64,000 nucleotides of DNA from Fodinicola acaciae (GTDB taxonomy: Bacteria; Actinomycetota; Actinomycetes; Mycobacteriales; HKI-0501). The first letter of the stretch is position 1. Every line of letters starts with the position of its first letter. Both the position numbers and the translations under genes were made by a program. This document shows, one piece after another, positions 16,900 to 25,286 of the stretch. Location of the stretch: the NCBI RefSeq assembly GCF_010993745.1, contig NZ_WOTN01000003.1, positions 1,364,001 through 1,428,000 on the forward strand, given 5' to 3'. Under the pieces are notes generated by a model. That model saw only the letters and a program-made list of their open reading frames with translations. It made no database searches and had not been told where the DNA came from.

Positions 16900-19236
16900 C
16901 TAGTGAGCGGCGGACCAGTGTGAGGCGACCTGGGCCGGGGTGAGCGCGGTCGGATAGGTGGCGAAATCGTCGATGCCGCCATGGAACCAGTTGCCTGCCG
17001 GTTTTCCCGGCCAGCCATTGAGGTTGTCACCGCCGAGGCGCCAGACGCCGTTGTACGCCGGCGCCGTCGTCGTCGGATTGGTGCCGACCAGCTGACCGTC
17101 GACGTACAACGCCATTCCGGACGCGCCTTGGGTCGCGACGACGTGATGCCAGCCGCCACTGGTGTACGACGCGGGTGACACGATCGTCTGCGGACCGCCG
17201 CTCCACACACCGAAGACGATTTTCCCCGCATTGTTGACATAAACATGGCGGTCGAAGGTCCCACTGGTGCCGGTGGCGGCATTCCCGAAGCCGGCGATCT
17301 TGCCACCGGTGGTGTAGCTGGTGCCAAACCAGAACTCGATCGAGTAGGTGGCCGGTGCGGCGATCGCGGCGGCGTTGCTGACGATGCCGGTCGCGGTGCC
17401 ATTGGTGCGGATCCCGATGCTCGGCAACACGTTTGGCGCGCCGGACTGGCCGATCGTCACGCCGGCGCCAAACTTTCCATAGCGGGAGCCGAGAGCGTCG
17501 CCGGCCACGATGCCGCTCTTCTCGTTGAGCCGCCAATACTGGTTGGAGCCGGCGGCCGCGACGGCTGCGCCGTAGGTCCCAAGTGGACTGTTGGCCGCGG
17601 TCACCGGCGCGGATGCCGGAGAACTGCGCGAATTGTCGAACGCGTCGCGTACGCGCACCTGATAGGTGTGCGAGCTGCCGGCGGCCAGGCCGTTGTCGAC
17701 GTAGCTGAGCGTCGGCAGCGTCCAGAAGGTGGATTTCGCTGTCGTCGTGTAGATCGGCTGCGTGCCGCCGTCGCGATAGACCGAGTACGTCAGGGTGGCA
17801 TTGTCGCGATCCCAGGTCGTCTGCCAGCTCACGCCGAGCGACGTGCTGCTGCGCGAGGTGACCACCGGCGCGGCGAACGGCACCTCCGGCGGGTTCACAT
17901 CCCTGGCCGTCGCCTTGTAGACATATCGCGTCAATCCCTGCTGTGCCTGGCCGTTGGTCGTGGTGAACTCGCCGCCGACCCAGAGATTGGTGTCGTCGTT
18001 GGCCATCGCCCACGGGCCCTGGAAATAGTACGAGTCGGACGGGCCGGCGTTGACCAGCGGAAACCAGTGCAGCAGCGTCGGTTTGGCCGCACCGTTGGAA
18101 TTCGCGGTCTCGGCCAGCAGCCGCTGATAGCGTCTCGGTGTCACCTCGGGAAAAGCGCCGAGGTCACTGCAGTCGTGCGCGTGCGATGCGCTGTAGAGGA
18201 CGCCTTTCATCAGCGAAATCGCCGATGTGGCGCCCAGGCAGCTGTCCTTCCAGATCAGGTTGCCGGTGGTCACGTCGGCGGCGAACCGGCCGTCGAAAAC
18301 GCCGGGACCATGGCCGTTGGCGCCGGCGTAGACGGTGTTGCCGCTGACGACCAGGTCCCAGACGGTCGAGTACGAGTCGCCGTTGCGCGGCGGCACCGGC
18401 CGGCTGCTCCACGGCATCGACGCACCGGTGCCGGCGTTGACCGTGGCGATGCCGTTGATGGTGTTTCCGTTGATGTGGTCGAAAACTCCACCGACGATGA
18501 CGCGCGAGCCGTCCGAGCTCATGGCCATCGTGTAGACCGTGCGGTCGGCGGTCGGAGCCCACGGCAGCAGCGCGCCGGTGGCCCGGCTGAAGGCGGCGAG
18601 TCGCGAGCGCGGCTGGCCGTTGACGCTGGTGAAGTCGCCGCCAATGTAGACGGTCGTGGCCGACACGGCGATCGCGCGGACCCGGCTGTTGATGCTGGCG
18701 GCCATGTTGGCCACCAGCGCGCCGTCGCGCAGGGTGTACGCGGCGAACTTCTGCCGCGTCTGACCCTGCGCCCTGTCGAAATCGCCACCGAGATAAACCG
18801 TGCCGCCGTCTGGCGAGACCTTGACCCGCAGCACTGCCTTGCAGACGTACTGACCGGTGCCGGCCGCGTCGCACTCACCTGGCGACGGATTGCTCGGCGC
18901 GGAGAAGGTGCTGCCGGCGATCACCGGCCGGAACGGCGTCGGCTCACCGGTCGACGAGTCGAAGGACGCGACGCCGTTTCTGGTCTGCTGCCGCGAATCC
19001 CCCGGCGCGGCCCCCGGTGGCCGGATGGCGGTGAAATCGCCACCGGCGATGATCGTCGAGCCGACGCGGTCGAGTGCCCAGACGATACGGTCGGTCTGCC
19101 AGGTCGGCTGCGGATCGGCGGTCGCCGTCTCCAGCGTGCCGGCCGGCGGGTCCGTGTCGGCCGCCACCGGAGCCGCCGCGACCAGGCCGCTCGCCACCAG
19201 TGCCAGGACGAGAATCGCGCTGCGTGCTGCTTTCAC
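16900..19236 (-). CDS. Large secreted beta-propeller protein with fibronectin III and LamG domains
   Basis: 778 residues from a GTG at 19236 that overlaps the glycosyltransferase stop (GTGA). A signal peptide ends near APVAADTD. Propeller blades follow (YLGGDF, YIGGDF, VIVGGVF, AGANGHG, LWVGGEF), then a fibronectin III domain with TWDRDN and STFWTLPTLSYVDNGL (about 475-565), then a LamG-like jellyroll (YWRLNEKSG..YSIEFWFGTS..GWHHVVATQ..MALYVDGQLVG..GGIDDFATYPTALT), a carbohydrate-binding fold. Probably a surface protein that binds the exopolymer made by its operon partners. The frameshifted gene at 12182-13674 is its paralogue without LamG. Confidence 0.8.
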   Translation of the reverse strand: MKAARSAILVLALVASGLVAAAPVAADTDPPAGTLETATADPQPTWQTDRIVWALDRVGSTIIAGGDFTAIRPPGAAPGDSRQQTRNGVASFDSSTGEPTPFRPVIAGSTFSAPSNPSPGECDAAGTGQYVCKAVLRVKVSPDGGTVYLGGDFDRAQGQTRQKFAAYTLRDGALVANMAASINSRVRAIAVSATTVYIGGDFTSVNGQPRSRLAAFSRATGALLPWAPTADRTVYTMAMSSDGSRVIVGGVFDHINGNTINGIATVNAGTGASMPWSSRPVPPRNGDSYSTVWDLVVSGNTVYAGANGHGPGVFDGRFAADVTTGNLIWKDSCLGATSAISLMKGVLYSASHAHDCSDLGAFPEVTPRRYQRLLAETANSNGAAKPTLLHWFPLVNAGPSDSYYFQGPWAMANDDTNLWVGGEFTTTNGQAQQGLTRYVYKATARDVNPPEVPFAAPVVTSRSSTSLGVSWQTTWDRDNATLTYSVYRDGGTQPIYTTTAKSTFWTLPTLSYVDNGLAAGSSHTYQVRVRDAFDNSRSSPASAPVTAANSPLGTYGAAVAAAGSNQYWRLNEKSGIVAGDALGSRYGKFGAGVTIGQSGAPNVLPSIGIRTNGTATGIVSNAAAIAAPATYSIEFWFGTSYTTGGKIAGFGNAATGTSGTFDRHVYVNNAGKIVFGVWSGGPQTIVSPASYTSGGWHHVVATQGASGMALYVDGQLVGTNPTTTAPAYNGVWRLGGDNLNGWPGKPAGNWFHGGIDDFATYPTALTPAQVASHWSAAH

Positions 19237-20336
19237 CGCTTCGACGCCTCCGTCAGCAGATCCACGATCGCCCGCCGATAGCCGGCCGGCGAGAACATTG
19301 CGATGGCTCTTTCCTTGCCACGCTGGGCAAACTGGACCGCCCGCGGCCAGTCTTTCAACAGCCGCACCACGGCGTCGGCCAGCGCGGCCGCATTTCCGGC
19401 CGGCACGGCCACACCGGTCTCGCCGGCCGCCACCGCCTCGACCAGGCCTTCGGCGTCCGAGCTCAGCACCGGCCGGCCAGCCAGTTGCGCCTCGACCGCC
19501 ACCAGGCCGAAGGGCTCCAGCCGCGACGGTACGAGCACGATGTCGGCACGCTCGTACGCCGACCAGACATCGTTGCTGAAACCGCCGAAAGTCACGTCCA
19601 GGTCGCGCGCGCGAGCGCGCAGCTCGGCCTCAAACGCCTCGTTTCCCGGAAAAACGCTGCCGATGATGTCCAGCCGTGCCGGAATTCCGCGCTCCGCCAA
19701 CAAGGCGACCGCGTCGATCGCAACATCGGTGCCTTTACGATGTGACAGCCGGCCGACGTAGCCGAGGCGCACCGGATCCGGCGCGGTCGTGGAGATCTCC
19801 GCGATCGGCCGCGGCGGCTCGGCCACACCGTTGTAGACCAGCCGCGACCGGCAACCAGAACGTGCGAGGAATTCCTTTGTGGCGGCGCTGTTGGCGATGA
19901 CGTGGCGCGCCAGCAGCAGCGGTTTGACCAGTCCGGCGCGTACGATCCGGCCGGCGCTCGCCTCCAGCTCGTGGACGTGCGCGACCACCGGCCGGCGCGC
20001 CAGCCGGGCGGCGATGATCCACGACGGAATGGTCACGGTGTTGACGTAGACGACATCCGAGCGGCGCGCCAACCGTACGCACGACGGCAACGCCACCAAG
20101 GTTTCCCAGAGAATACGGAGAATGCCGGTCGCCGACAGACAGCCTCGGCGCAGCACCGGCACCGGACGCACCACGACCGGCACGCCAAGCTCTGCCAGCT
20201 TTTCCCGCAGCGGGCCGGCAACCGGCGTGGTGACGACCACGTCGACGCCGTTTTCCCGAAGCGCCGCAACGGTTTCCAGCGCCATCCGGTCGGCGCCGTA
20301 GAGATCCGTGGACGGATTCGCGACGAGTACGGTCAT
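19233..20336 (-). CDS. Glycosyltransferase family 4 (GT-B fold)
   Basis: 367 residues from the ATG at 20336, which overlaps the stop of the upstream polymerase gene. The N-terminal Rossmann half begins VLVANPSTDLYGADRMALETVAAL, and the C-terminal half has LGYVGRLSHRKGTDVAIDAV and the donor-binding EPFGLVAVEAQLAGRPVLSSDAEGL with the E(x7)E spacing of GT4 enzymes. It would add a sugar from a nucleotide donor to the lipid-linked repeat unit on the cytoplasmic face. Tightly coupled in a three-gene operon: polymerase, this enzyme, LamG protein. Confidence 0.87.
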   Translation of the reverse strand: MTVLVANPSTDLYGADRMALETVAALRENGVDVVVTTPVAGPLREKLAELGVPVVVRPVPVLRRGCLSATGILRILWETLVALPSCVRLARRSDVVYVNTVTIPSWIIAARLARRPVVAHVHELEASAGRIVRAGLVKPLLLARHVIANSAATKEFLARSGCRSRLVYNGVAEPPRPIAEISTTAPDPVRLGYVGRLSHRKGTDVAIDAVALLAERGIPARLDIIGSVFPGNEAFEAELRARARDLDVTFGGFSNDVWSAYERADIVLVPSRLEPFGLVAVEAQLAGRPVLSSDAEGLVEAVAAGETGVAVPAGNAAALADAVVRLLKDWPRAVQFAQRGKERAIAMFSPAGYRRAIVDLLTEASKR

Positions 20337-21673
20337 CGCGGCCTCACCGGAGTCGCCACCGCGACCCGCTCCGGTGCGGCCACCGGCTCGCTCCGCGCTC
20401 GCAGGATCTCGGCCCATGCGACGATGACGAAAAGCCAGGTGCTGGCCACGTTGGCGGCGGCACCGAGGCTTTCCACGAACATCCCGTCGACGAGCAGGAA
20501 TGTGACCAGCCCCAACAACATCGCGCGATCGGGCACGACCGACGCACGTATGCGATAAAGCGTGACGACGAGCGTCACGATCAGCGCGATCCAGCTGCCG
20601 GCGGCGACCAGGCCGCCGTCGACCAGCAGGTTGACCAGCGCGTTGTGACCGCCGCCAAGCCCGATGGTGTCGAGGAAAAGCCCGCGCGTGGACTCCAGAC
20701 CCCAGCCGTAGAGCGGCTTCTGCAGGAAAAACTGCCACGCCTGGGCCCACAGATCGGTGCGAGAGTTCAGCGTGGCCAGCTTGCTGGCCGTCTCGCCGCG
20801 TTCGAAGAACGCGAGAACCGCCGGCGTCGCGGCCACCGCCAGCAGCCCGGCGAACACCGCGCCGACCAGGGTGATCTCGATTTTTCGCCGGCCGCGCCAA
20901 TGCGACCAGCCGAGTACGGTCAGGCCGACGACCGCGCCGAGCACCGCGCCGCGGGTCTGCGTCGCGACCAGGCCGCCGCCGACGATCGCCAGCAAAACCA
21001 GGTAAACCACCGGATGCCAGCGCGGACCCGGCCGCTCGGCGCGGTGGCCGAGCAGATAGCCGACCACGATCGTGGTGGCGATGCCGAGGAAAACCCCGGC
21101 CATCACCGGATGGACGAACAGCCAGCTGAACCGGCCCTGGTCGGCCTGCGCGTGTGGCAATGGAAAGGCCACCCCGAAAACCACCGAACCCGCCACCAGC
21201 ACGGCGAACGCGTGCGCGAACCAGTGCAGCTGGTCTCGGCCGGCGTGCTTGGCGATGCATCTGGTCAGCACCACCACGACGACGAGCTGAGCCGCGCGTA
21301 CGACCGCCAGCTGCGGATAAGGCGCGTACGTCGCGGACAACACCAGCACCGCCACGAAGGCGTACGCGAAGAAGACCAACGCGGTGCTCCTCGTCGGCCG
21401 CGGCGCACGGCCGTAGCGCAAAACGCAAAAAGCCCCAACTGTGAGGTATATGGCGATTTCTGCCAGTACGAACGGATCGGCGTTGCCGCCGACCGTCTCG
21501 TTCGGCGGCCGCAGTCGGAACTTGTAATCACTGGCAACAATGATTGCCAGCAAACACAATGGGACCCACCAATCCCACCGGCGGCCGGCTGGATCGGACA
21601 GCCGGTCAATTCCGAGCCGGCGGCCGATGACGGCTGCGCGACCGGCCACCCGGTGGCGCGTATCCTCCGTCAT
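20333..21673 (-). CDS. O-antigen ligase/Wzy-like polysaccharide polymerase
   Basis: 446 residues with about 11 transmembrane segments. A large extracytoplasmic loop precedes the Wzy_C-type signature: ATQTRGAVLGAVVGL, then LNSRTDLWAQAWQFFLQKPLYGWGLESTRG and GHNALVNLLVDGGL. These residues match O-antigen ligases and polymerases that join lipid-linked repeat units outside the membrane. The start has a strong ribosome site (GGGAGGTTCTTC before the ATG). First gene of a translationally coupled operon and divergent from the glycosyltransferase at 21824. Confidence 0.85.
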   Translation of the reverse strand: MTEDTRHRVAGRAAVIGRRLGIDRLSDPAGRRWDWWVPLCLLAIIVASDYKFRLRPPNETVGGNADPFVLAEIAIYLTVGAFCVLRYGRAPRPTRSTALVFFAYAFVAVLVLSATYAPYPQLAVVRAAQLVVVVVLTRCIAKHAGRDQLHWFAHAFAVLVAGSVVFGVAFPLPHAQADQGRFSWLFVHPVMAGVFLGIATTIVVGYLLGHRAERPGPRWHPVVYLVLLAIVGGGLVATQTRGAVLGAVVGLTVLGWSHWRGRRKIEITLVGAVFAGLLAVAATPAVLAFFERGETASKLATLNSRTDLWAQAWQFFLQKPLYGWGLESTRGLFLDTIGLGGGHNALVNLLVDGGLVAAGSWIALIVTLVVTLYRIRASVVPDRAMLLGLVTFLLVDGMFVESLGAAANVASTWLFVIVAWAEILRARSEPVAAPERVAVATPVRPR

Positions 21674-21823
21674 GAAGAACCTCCCGGCCGCAGAGTAACG
21701 ATCAGCCGGATGGGCGATAAGGAAAAGCCAGAAATTCGATCCGTTCGGATGGCGCGGTGGATACCGTCAGTTGGGATTGTTGTCCAGGGCCTAACGGCAG
21801 CATTTTCGGTGAACAGGAGATCG

Positions 21824-22993
21824 ATGCGCGTCGCCTTGGTCGGCACCCGGGGCGTCCCGGCCCGCTACGGCGGATTCGAGACGTGCGTCGAGGAGGTCGG
21901 TGCGCGGCTCGCCGATCGCGGCCATGACGTGCTGGTTTACGCGCGTTCCAGCGATTTTCAAGATCACCGGGAAACGCATCGCGGCATGACGGTCAAACAC
22001 CTTCCGGCCGTACGCCACAAGGCGTTGGAGACCCTCAGCCACACCGCGTTGTCGGTCGCGCATCTGCTCACCCGGCGCGTCGACGTGGCGATTGTTTTCA
22101 ATGCAGCCAACGCATTGTTTCTGCCGCTGATCCGCATGCGGCGAATTCCGGTCGCGACGCACGTCGACGGCCTGGAGTGGAAGCGTGCGAAGTGGGGTGG
22201 CGCCGGCCGGCGTTACTACCGGATGGCCGAGGCGATGGCGGTCCGCTGGTCGGACGACCTGATCGCCGACGCGGCCGGCATCGCCGAGTACTACCGCGAC
22301 GAGTTCGGCGCCGCGTCGACCAATATCGCTTACGGCGCGCCACTGCTGGACGGCATCGGCACCGACAGGCTGACCGAGCGCGGCCTGCGGCCGGGCGGAT
22401 ATCACCTGGTCGTCGCGCGGTTCGAGCCGGAAAACCACGTGCACGTCGCGGTCGACGCATACGTACGCTCGGCGGCCAAACATCCGCTGGTGGTCGTCGG
22501 ATCGGCGCCGTACAGCGACGAATACACCGCACGGATACGCGATTTGGCATCCAGCAGCCGGAATGTCCGGTTTCTTGGCGCTGTCTGGGATCAGATCCTG
22601 CTCGACCAGCTCTACGCCGGCGCGTTCACGTATGTGCACGGCCATTCCGTCGGTGGCACCAATCCATCCCTGCTGCGCGCGATGGGTGCGAGTGCGCCGA
22701 CGATCGCTTTCGACGTACGGTTCAACCGCGAGGTCCTCGGTGACGCCGGTCACTTTTTCACCGACGCGGCCGAGCTTTCCGCGTTGCTCGAGAAGGCAGA
22801 GGCCGATCCGGCCGCGACCGCTTCGCGTGGCAGCGCGTCCCGGGCGGCCGCCGCTCGTTATGACTGGGACGACGTGGCCGAGAAATACGAGCGGCTGTGC
22901 GTGCGGCTGGCCGGCGGAGCGCGCCAGCCGAGGGTGTCCGGACGGCGGAAGGGAGCGACCGATGCGAACAGGCTTCGTGTTCGGACTTTTTGA
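21824..22993 (+). CDS. Glycosyltransferase with DUF1972 N-terminus (rhamnosyltransferase-like)
   Basis: 389 residues from the ATG at 21824 with CAGGAG upstream. The N-terminus RVALVGTRGVPARYGGFETCVEEVG is the DUF1972 signature of GT4 enzymes such as capsule rhamnosyltransferases. GLEWKRAKWG and YGAPLLDGIG follow, and the C-terminal half has VARFEPENHVHVAVDAYVRS and VHGHSVGGTNPSLLRAMG for nucleotide-sugar binding. It probably adds an early sugar of the repeat unit. First gene of a + strand operon; its last 32 bases overlap the next gene. Confidence 0.85.
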   Translation: MRVALVGTRGVPARYGGFETCVEEVGARLADRGHDVLVYARSSDFQDHRETHRGMTVKHLPAVRHKALETLSHTALSVAHLLTRRVDVAIVFNAANALFLPLIRMRRIPVATHVDGLEWKRAKWGGAGRRYYRMAEAMAVRWSDDLIADAAGIAEYYRDEFGAASTNIAYGAPLLDGIGTDRLTERGLRPGGYHLVVARFEPENHVHVAVDAYVRSAAKHPLVVVGSAPYSDEYTARIRDLASSSRNVRFLGAVWDQILLDQLYAGAFTYVHGHSVGGTNPSLLRAMGASAPTIAFDVRFNREVLGDAGHFFTDAAELSALLEKAEADPAATASRGSASRAAAARYDWDDVAEKYERLCVRLAGGARQPRVSGRRKGATDANRLRVRTF

Positions 22994-23378
22994 TCTCTTC
23001 CACGTCGGGGATCTCGACCTGCTGCGGCAGGCCGCGCAGCGGTGCGACCGGCTGATCGCCGGGGCGTACGCGGACGAGCTGGCCGCCCGGCTGTGGTCGA
23101 CTCCGTACGTGCCGCTGGCCGAGCGCCTCGACATCCTGGTCAACATCCGTTATGTGGCCGGTGCGATCGCGTTGTCGTCACTGGATATCGCCGCCGCGGC
23201 AAGGAAAGTGGACGCGGACGTGGTGTTCGTCGGCCCCGGCCGGCCGGGCGAGCCGACCGCGGCAGAGCTTCGCGCGGTTGCGCAAGACACGGAAATTGTC
23301 ACGCTGGTGCCAAAAATCGCGACCGGCAGCTCCGTCCTGCGGCGCGTCCTGGAACCGACGCGGACCGCGGTGGCATGA
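22962..23378 (+). CDS. Cytidylyltransferase-like protein with degenerate catalytic motif
   Basis: 138 residues of the small nucleotidyltransferase fold that makes CDP-glycerol and related compounds. The start of the fold is clear (GFVFGLFDLFHVGDLDLLRQA, written here in part), with PLAERLDILVNIRYV as in TagD-like enzymes. The catalytic HxGH motif reads HVGD, and the C-terminal ISSTxxR equivalent is reduced to TGSSVLRR. It is therefore either inactive, with a structural or regulatory role, or works on an unusual substrate. It overlaps both neighbours and lies two genes before an intact homologue (24073-24492). Confidence 0.75.
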   Translation: MRTGFVFGLFDLFHVGDLDLLRQAAQRCDRLIAGAYADELAARLWSTPYVPLAERLDILVNIRYVAGAIALSSLDIAAAARKVDADVVFVGPGRPGEPTAAELRAVAQDTEIVTLVPKIATGSSVLRRVLEPTRTAVA

Positions 23379-24076
23379 GCCGCTTCGCCGACGCGTTGCG
23401 CGGACTGCCGGCCGCGCAGAAGTCCGCGAAAGGCGCACCGGCATACTCGCGCTTCGTCAACCGCGGGCTCGGCCGTTTCCTGGCCGCCGGCGCGTACGCG
23501 CTCAAGCTGTCCCCCAACCAGGTCACCATCATCAGCGCGCTCTGCAGTTTTGCCGGCATCGCGGTGATCGCCGTGGTCGCGCCGTCCGTTCCGATGGCCG
23601 TCGCGGTCTGCCTGCTGCTGGTGATCGGCTATGCGCTGGACTCCGCCGACGGACAGCTGGCCCGGCTGACCGGTCGCGGCTCGACCGCCGGAGAATGGTT
23701 GGACCACCTGGTGGACAGCGGCAAGCTCGTCTCCCTGCACGCCGCGGTGCTGGTCTCCTTCTATCGGTTTTTCCAGCTGCCACCGGCATTCCTGTTGGTG
23801 CCGCTGGTTTTCGCCTGTGTGGCCACGGTGTTGTTCTTCGGCATGATCCTCAAGGACGTGTTGCGCTCCGCGCCACCCGCGGCCACCGGCCGGCCGTCGG
23901 TCGTACGGTCATTGGTCGTCGTCCCGACCGACTATGGCCTGCTGTGCCTGGTGTTCTTGCTCTACGGACTCCGTCCGGTTTTCCTTGTGATCTACACGCT
24001 TCTGCTGGTCGCCAACGCACTTTTCCTGTGCGCCGCGGTCGTGAAGTGGTTTCGTGAGCTGGCGGCACGGCCATGA
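23375..24076 (+). CDS. CDP-alcohol phosphatidyltransferase family enzyme
   Basis: 233 residues, six or so transmembrane helices. The complete family motif D(x)2DG(x)2AR(x)8G(x)3D(x)3D is present: D89, D92-G93, A96-R97, G106, D110 and D114. Such enzymes displace CMP from a CDP-activated alcohol onto an acceptor. With a cytidylyltransferase gene on either side, the donor is probably a CDP-polyol or CDP-glycerol made locally and the acceptor a lipid or polymer intermediate. ATGA overlap with the upstream gene and 4-base overlap with the downstream one show a tight operon. Confidence 0.88.
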   Translation: MSRFADALRGLPAAQKSAKGAPAYSRFVNRGLGRFLAAGAYALKLSPNQVTIISALCSFAGIAVIAVVAPSVPMAVAVCLLLVIGYALDSADGQLARLTGRGSTAGEWLDHLVDSGKLVSLHAAVLVSFYRFFQLPPAFLLVPLVFACVATVLFFGMILKDVLRSAPPAATGRPSVVRSLVVVPTDYGLLCLVFLLYGLRPVFLVIYTLLLVANALFLCAAVVKWFRELAARP

Positions 24077-24492
24077 CCGTCGTCGGCTATGTCCCCGGTG
24101 CGTACGACCTCTTCCACGTCGGCCACCTCAACATCCTGCGGCGGGCGCGGCCCGACTGCGACGTGCTGATCGCCGGGGTGGTGACCGACGAGACCGTCCT
24201 GCGCGCGAAAGGAAAACCGCCGGTCGTGCCGCTGGTGGAGCGGCTGCAGATCGTCGCGAGCATCGGCTTCGTCGACCAGGCCGTCGTCGACACCTCCACC
24301 GACAAGCGGGTCATGTGGGAACGGCTGCATTTCGACGTACTGTTCAAGGGCGACGACTGGAAAGGCACCGAGAAGGGTGCCCTGCTGGAGTCGTCGATGG
24401 CCTCGGTCGGCGTACGCGTCGTCTATTTTCCTTACACGGCACACACATCCAGCACGTCCCTGCGTGCTCTGCTGGCCCGTCAGTTGACGTAG
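24073..24492 (+). CDS. Glycerol-3-phosphate cytidylyltransferase-like enzyme
   Basis: 139 residues, the usual length for TagD-type enzymes. HxGH is intact (GAYDLFHVGHLNILRRA), as are PLVERLQIVASIGFVD, FKGDDWKGTEKG and the closing HTSSTSLRALL that matches ISSTxxR. It would activate glycerol phosphate or a similar polyol phosphate with CTP, feeding the phosphotransferase encoded just upstream. The last 13 bases overlap the convergent deacetylase gene. Confidence 0.85.
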   Translation: MTVVGYVPGAYDLFHVGHLNILRRARPDCDVLIAGVVTDETVLRAKGKPPVVPLVERLQIVASIGFVDQAVVDTSTDKRVMWERLHFDVLFKGDDWKGTEKGALLESSMASVGVRVVYFPYTAHTSSTSLRALLARQLT

Positions 24493-25280
24493 TCCTCCAG
24501 GCGCGCCACCGAATAACCCGGTGAGGCCGCGATCGCGTTGAGCAGCACGTGCATGTCGCGCTCGAAGTCCGGCGTGAAGTGCATCAGCAGCACCATGCCG
24601 GGATAGACCGGGTTGTTGACCGGATGGAACGGATGTTGCGCGATGTAGAGGACGCCGCCGATCACCGACCCCTCCCACATCATCATCGCGACCAGGCCGC
24701 CGCAGCTCTGCGCCACTTTCAGCGTCGTCAGGTCGTAGACACCGTACGGTGGCCGGAAGAGCGTCGGCCGCCGCCCGGCCACGCCTTCCAGTTTGTCGAC
24801 CGAGCCGCAGATCTCGAACCGCTGCGTCTGCTCCGGCAGGCCCTTGAGCTGCTTGTGCGACTGCGTGTGTGCCTGGATCGTGGCGCGCTCTGCCTGCAGC
24901 TGGCGGAAGAAGTCGGGGTGTTGGGTCGCCGGCGAGGAAATCAGGAACAGCGAGGTCGGGATGTTGGCTTCCCGCAACACCCGCCCGGCCTCCGGCGGCT
25001 GGTATCCGCCGTCGTCGATGGTGATGAAGACGACCTTCTGGTCGACCGGTATGCGCAGCACGGTCTGGATGTATTCGCCGGACGACTTGAGACGTACGCG
25101 CTGCGGTTTCGGTGCCGGCGGCAGCTTCGGCCACGGACCGAGGTCGGCCAACCGCGGACCGGCGCCGGCCGGACCTGGACGTTCGTCGCCGTATGGCACC
25201 GGAGGACTCGCCACCGCGGGTGTCGTGCCGGCCAGCATGGCCGCGGCCAGCAGCGCGGCCGCGAGTGTTTTCCCCGTCAT
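24480..25280 (-). CDS. Secreted polysaccharide deacetylase (NodB family)
   Basis: 266 residues. A signal peptide (TLAAALLAAAMLAGTTPAVAS) leads to a Pro-rich spacer and a NodB domain: metal and catalytic motif TIDDGG near residue 90 (TFDDG in most relatives), the zinc histidines in HTQSHKQL, and the RPPYGVYD arginine motif. It removes N-acetyl groups from an extracytoplasmic GlcNAc-containing polymer, here plausibly the exopolysaccharide or peptidoglycan. Six bases separate it from the sugar transferase upstream, so the two form an operon. Confidence 0.87.
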   Translation of the reverse strand: MTGKTLAAALLAAAMLAGTTPAVASPPVPYGDERPGPAGAGPRLADLGPWPKLPPAPKPQRVRLKSSGEYIQTVLRIPVDQKVVFITIDDGGYQPPEAGRVLREANIPTSLFLISSPATQHPDFFRQLQAERATIQAHTQSHKQLKGLPEQTQRFEICGSVDKLEGVAGRRPTLFRPPYGVYDLTTLKVAQSCGGLVAMMMWEGSVIGGVLYIAQHPFHPVNNPVYPGMVLLMHFTPDFERDMHVLLNAIAASPGYSVARLEDYVN

Positions 25281-25286
25281 AATGTC

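Noticed and set aside
17245-19281. A 678-codon + strand frame opposite the LamG protein
   Set aside because: Shadow frame: no start signal or domain, and the minus strand aligns with a paralogue.
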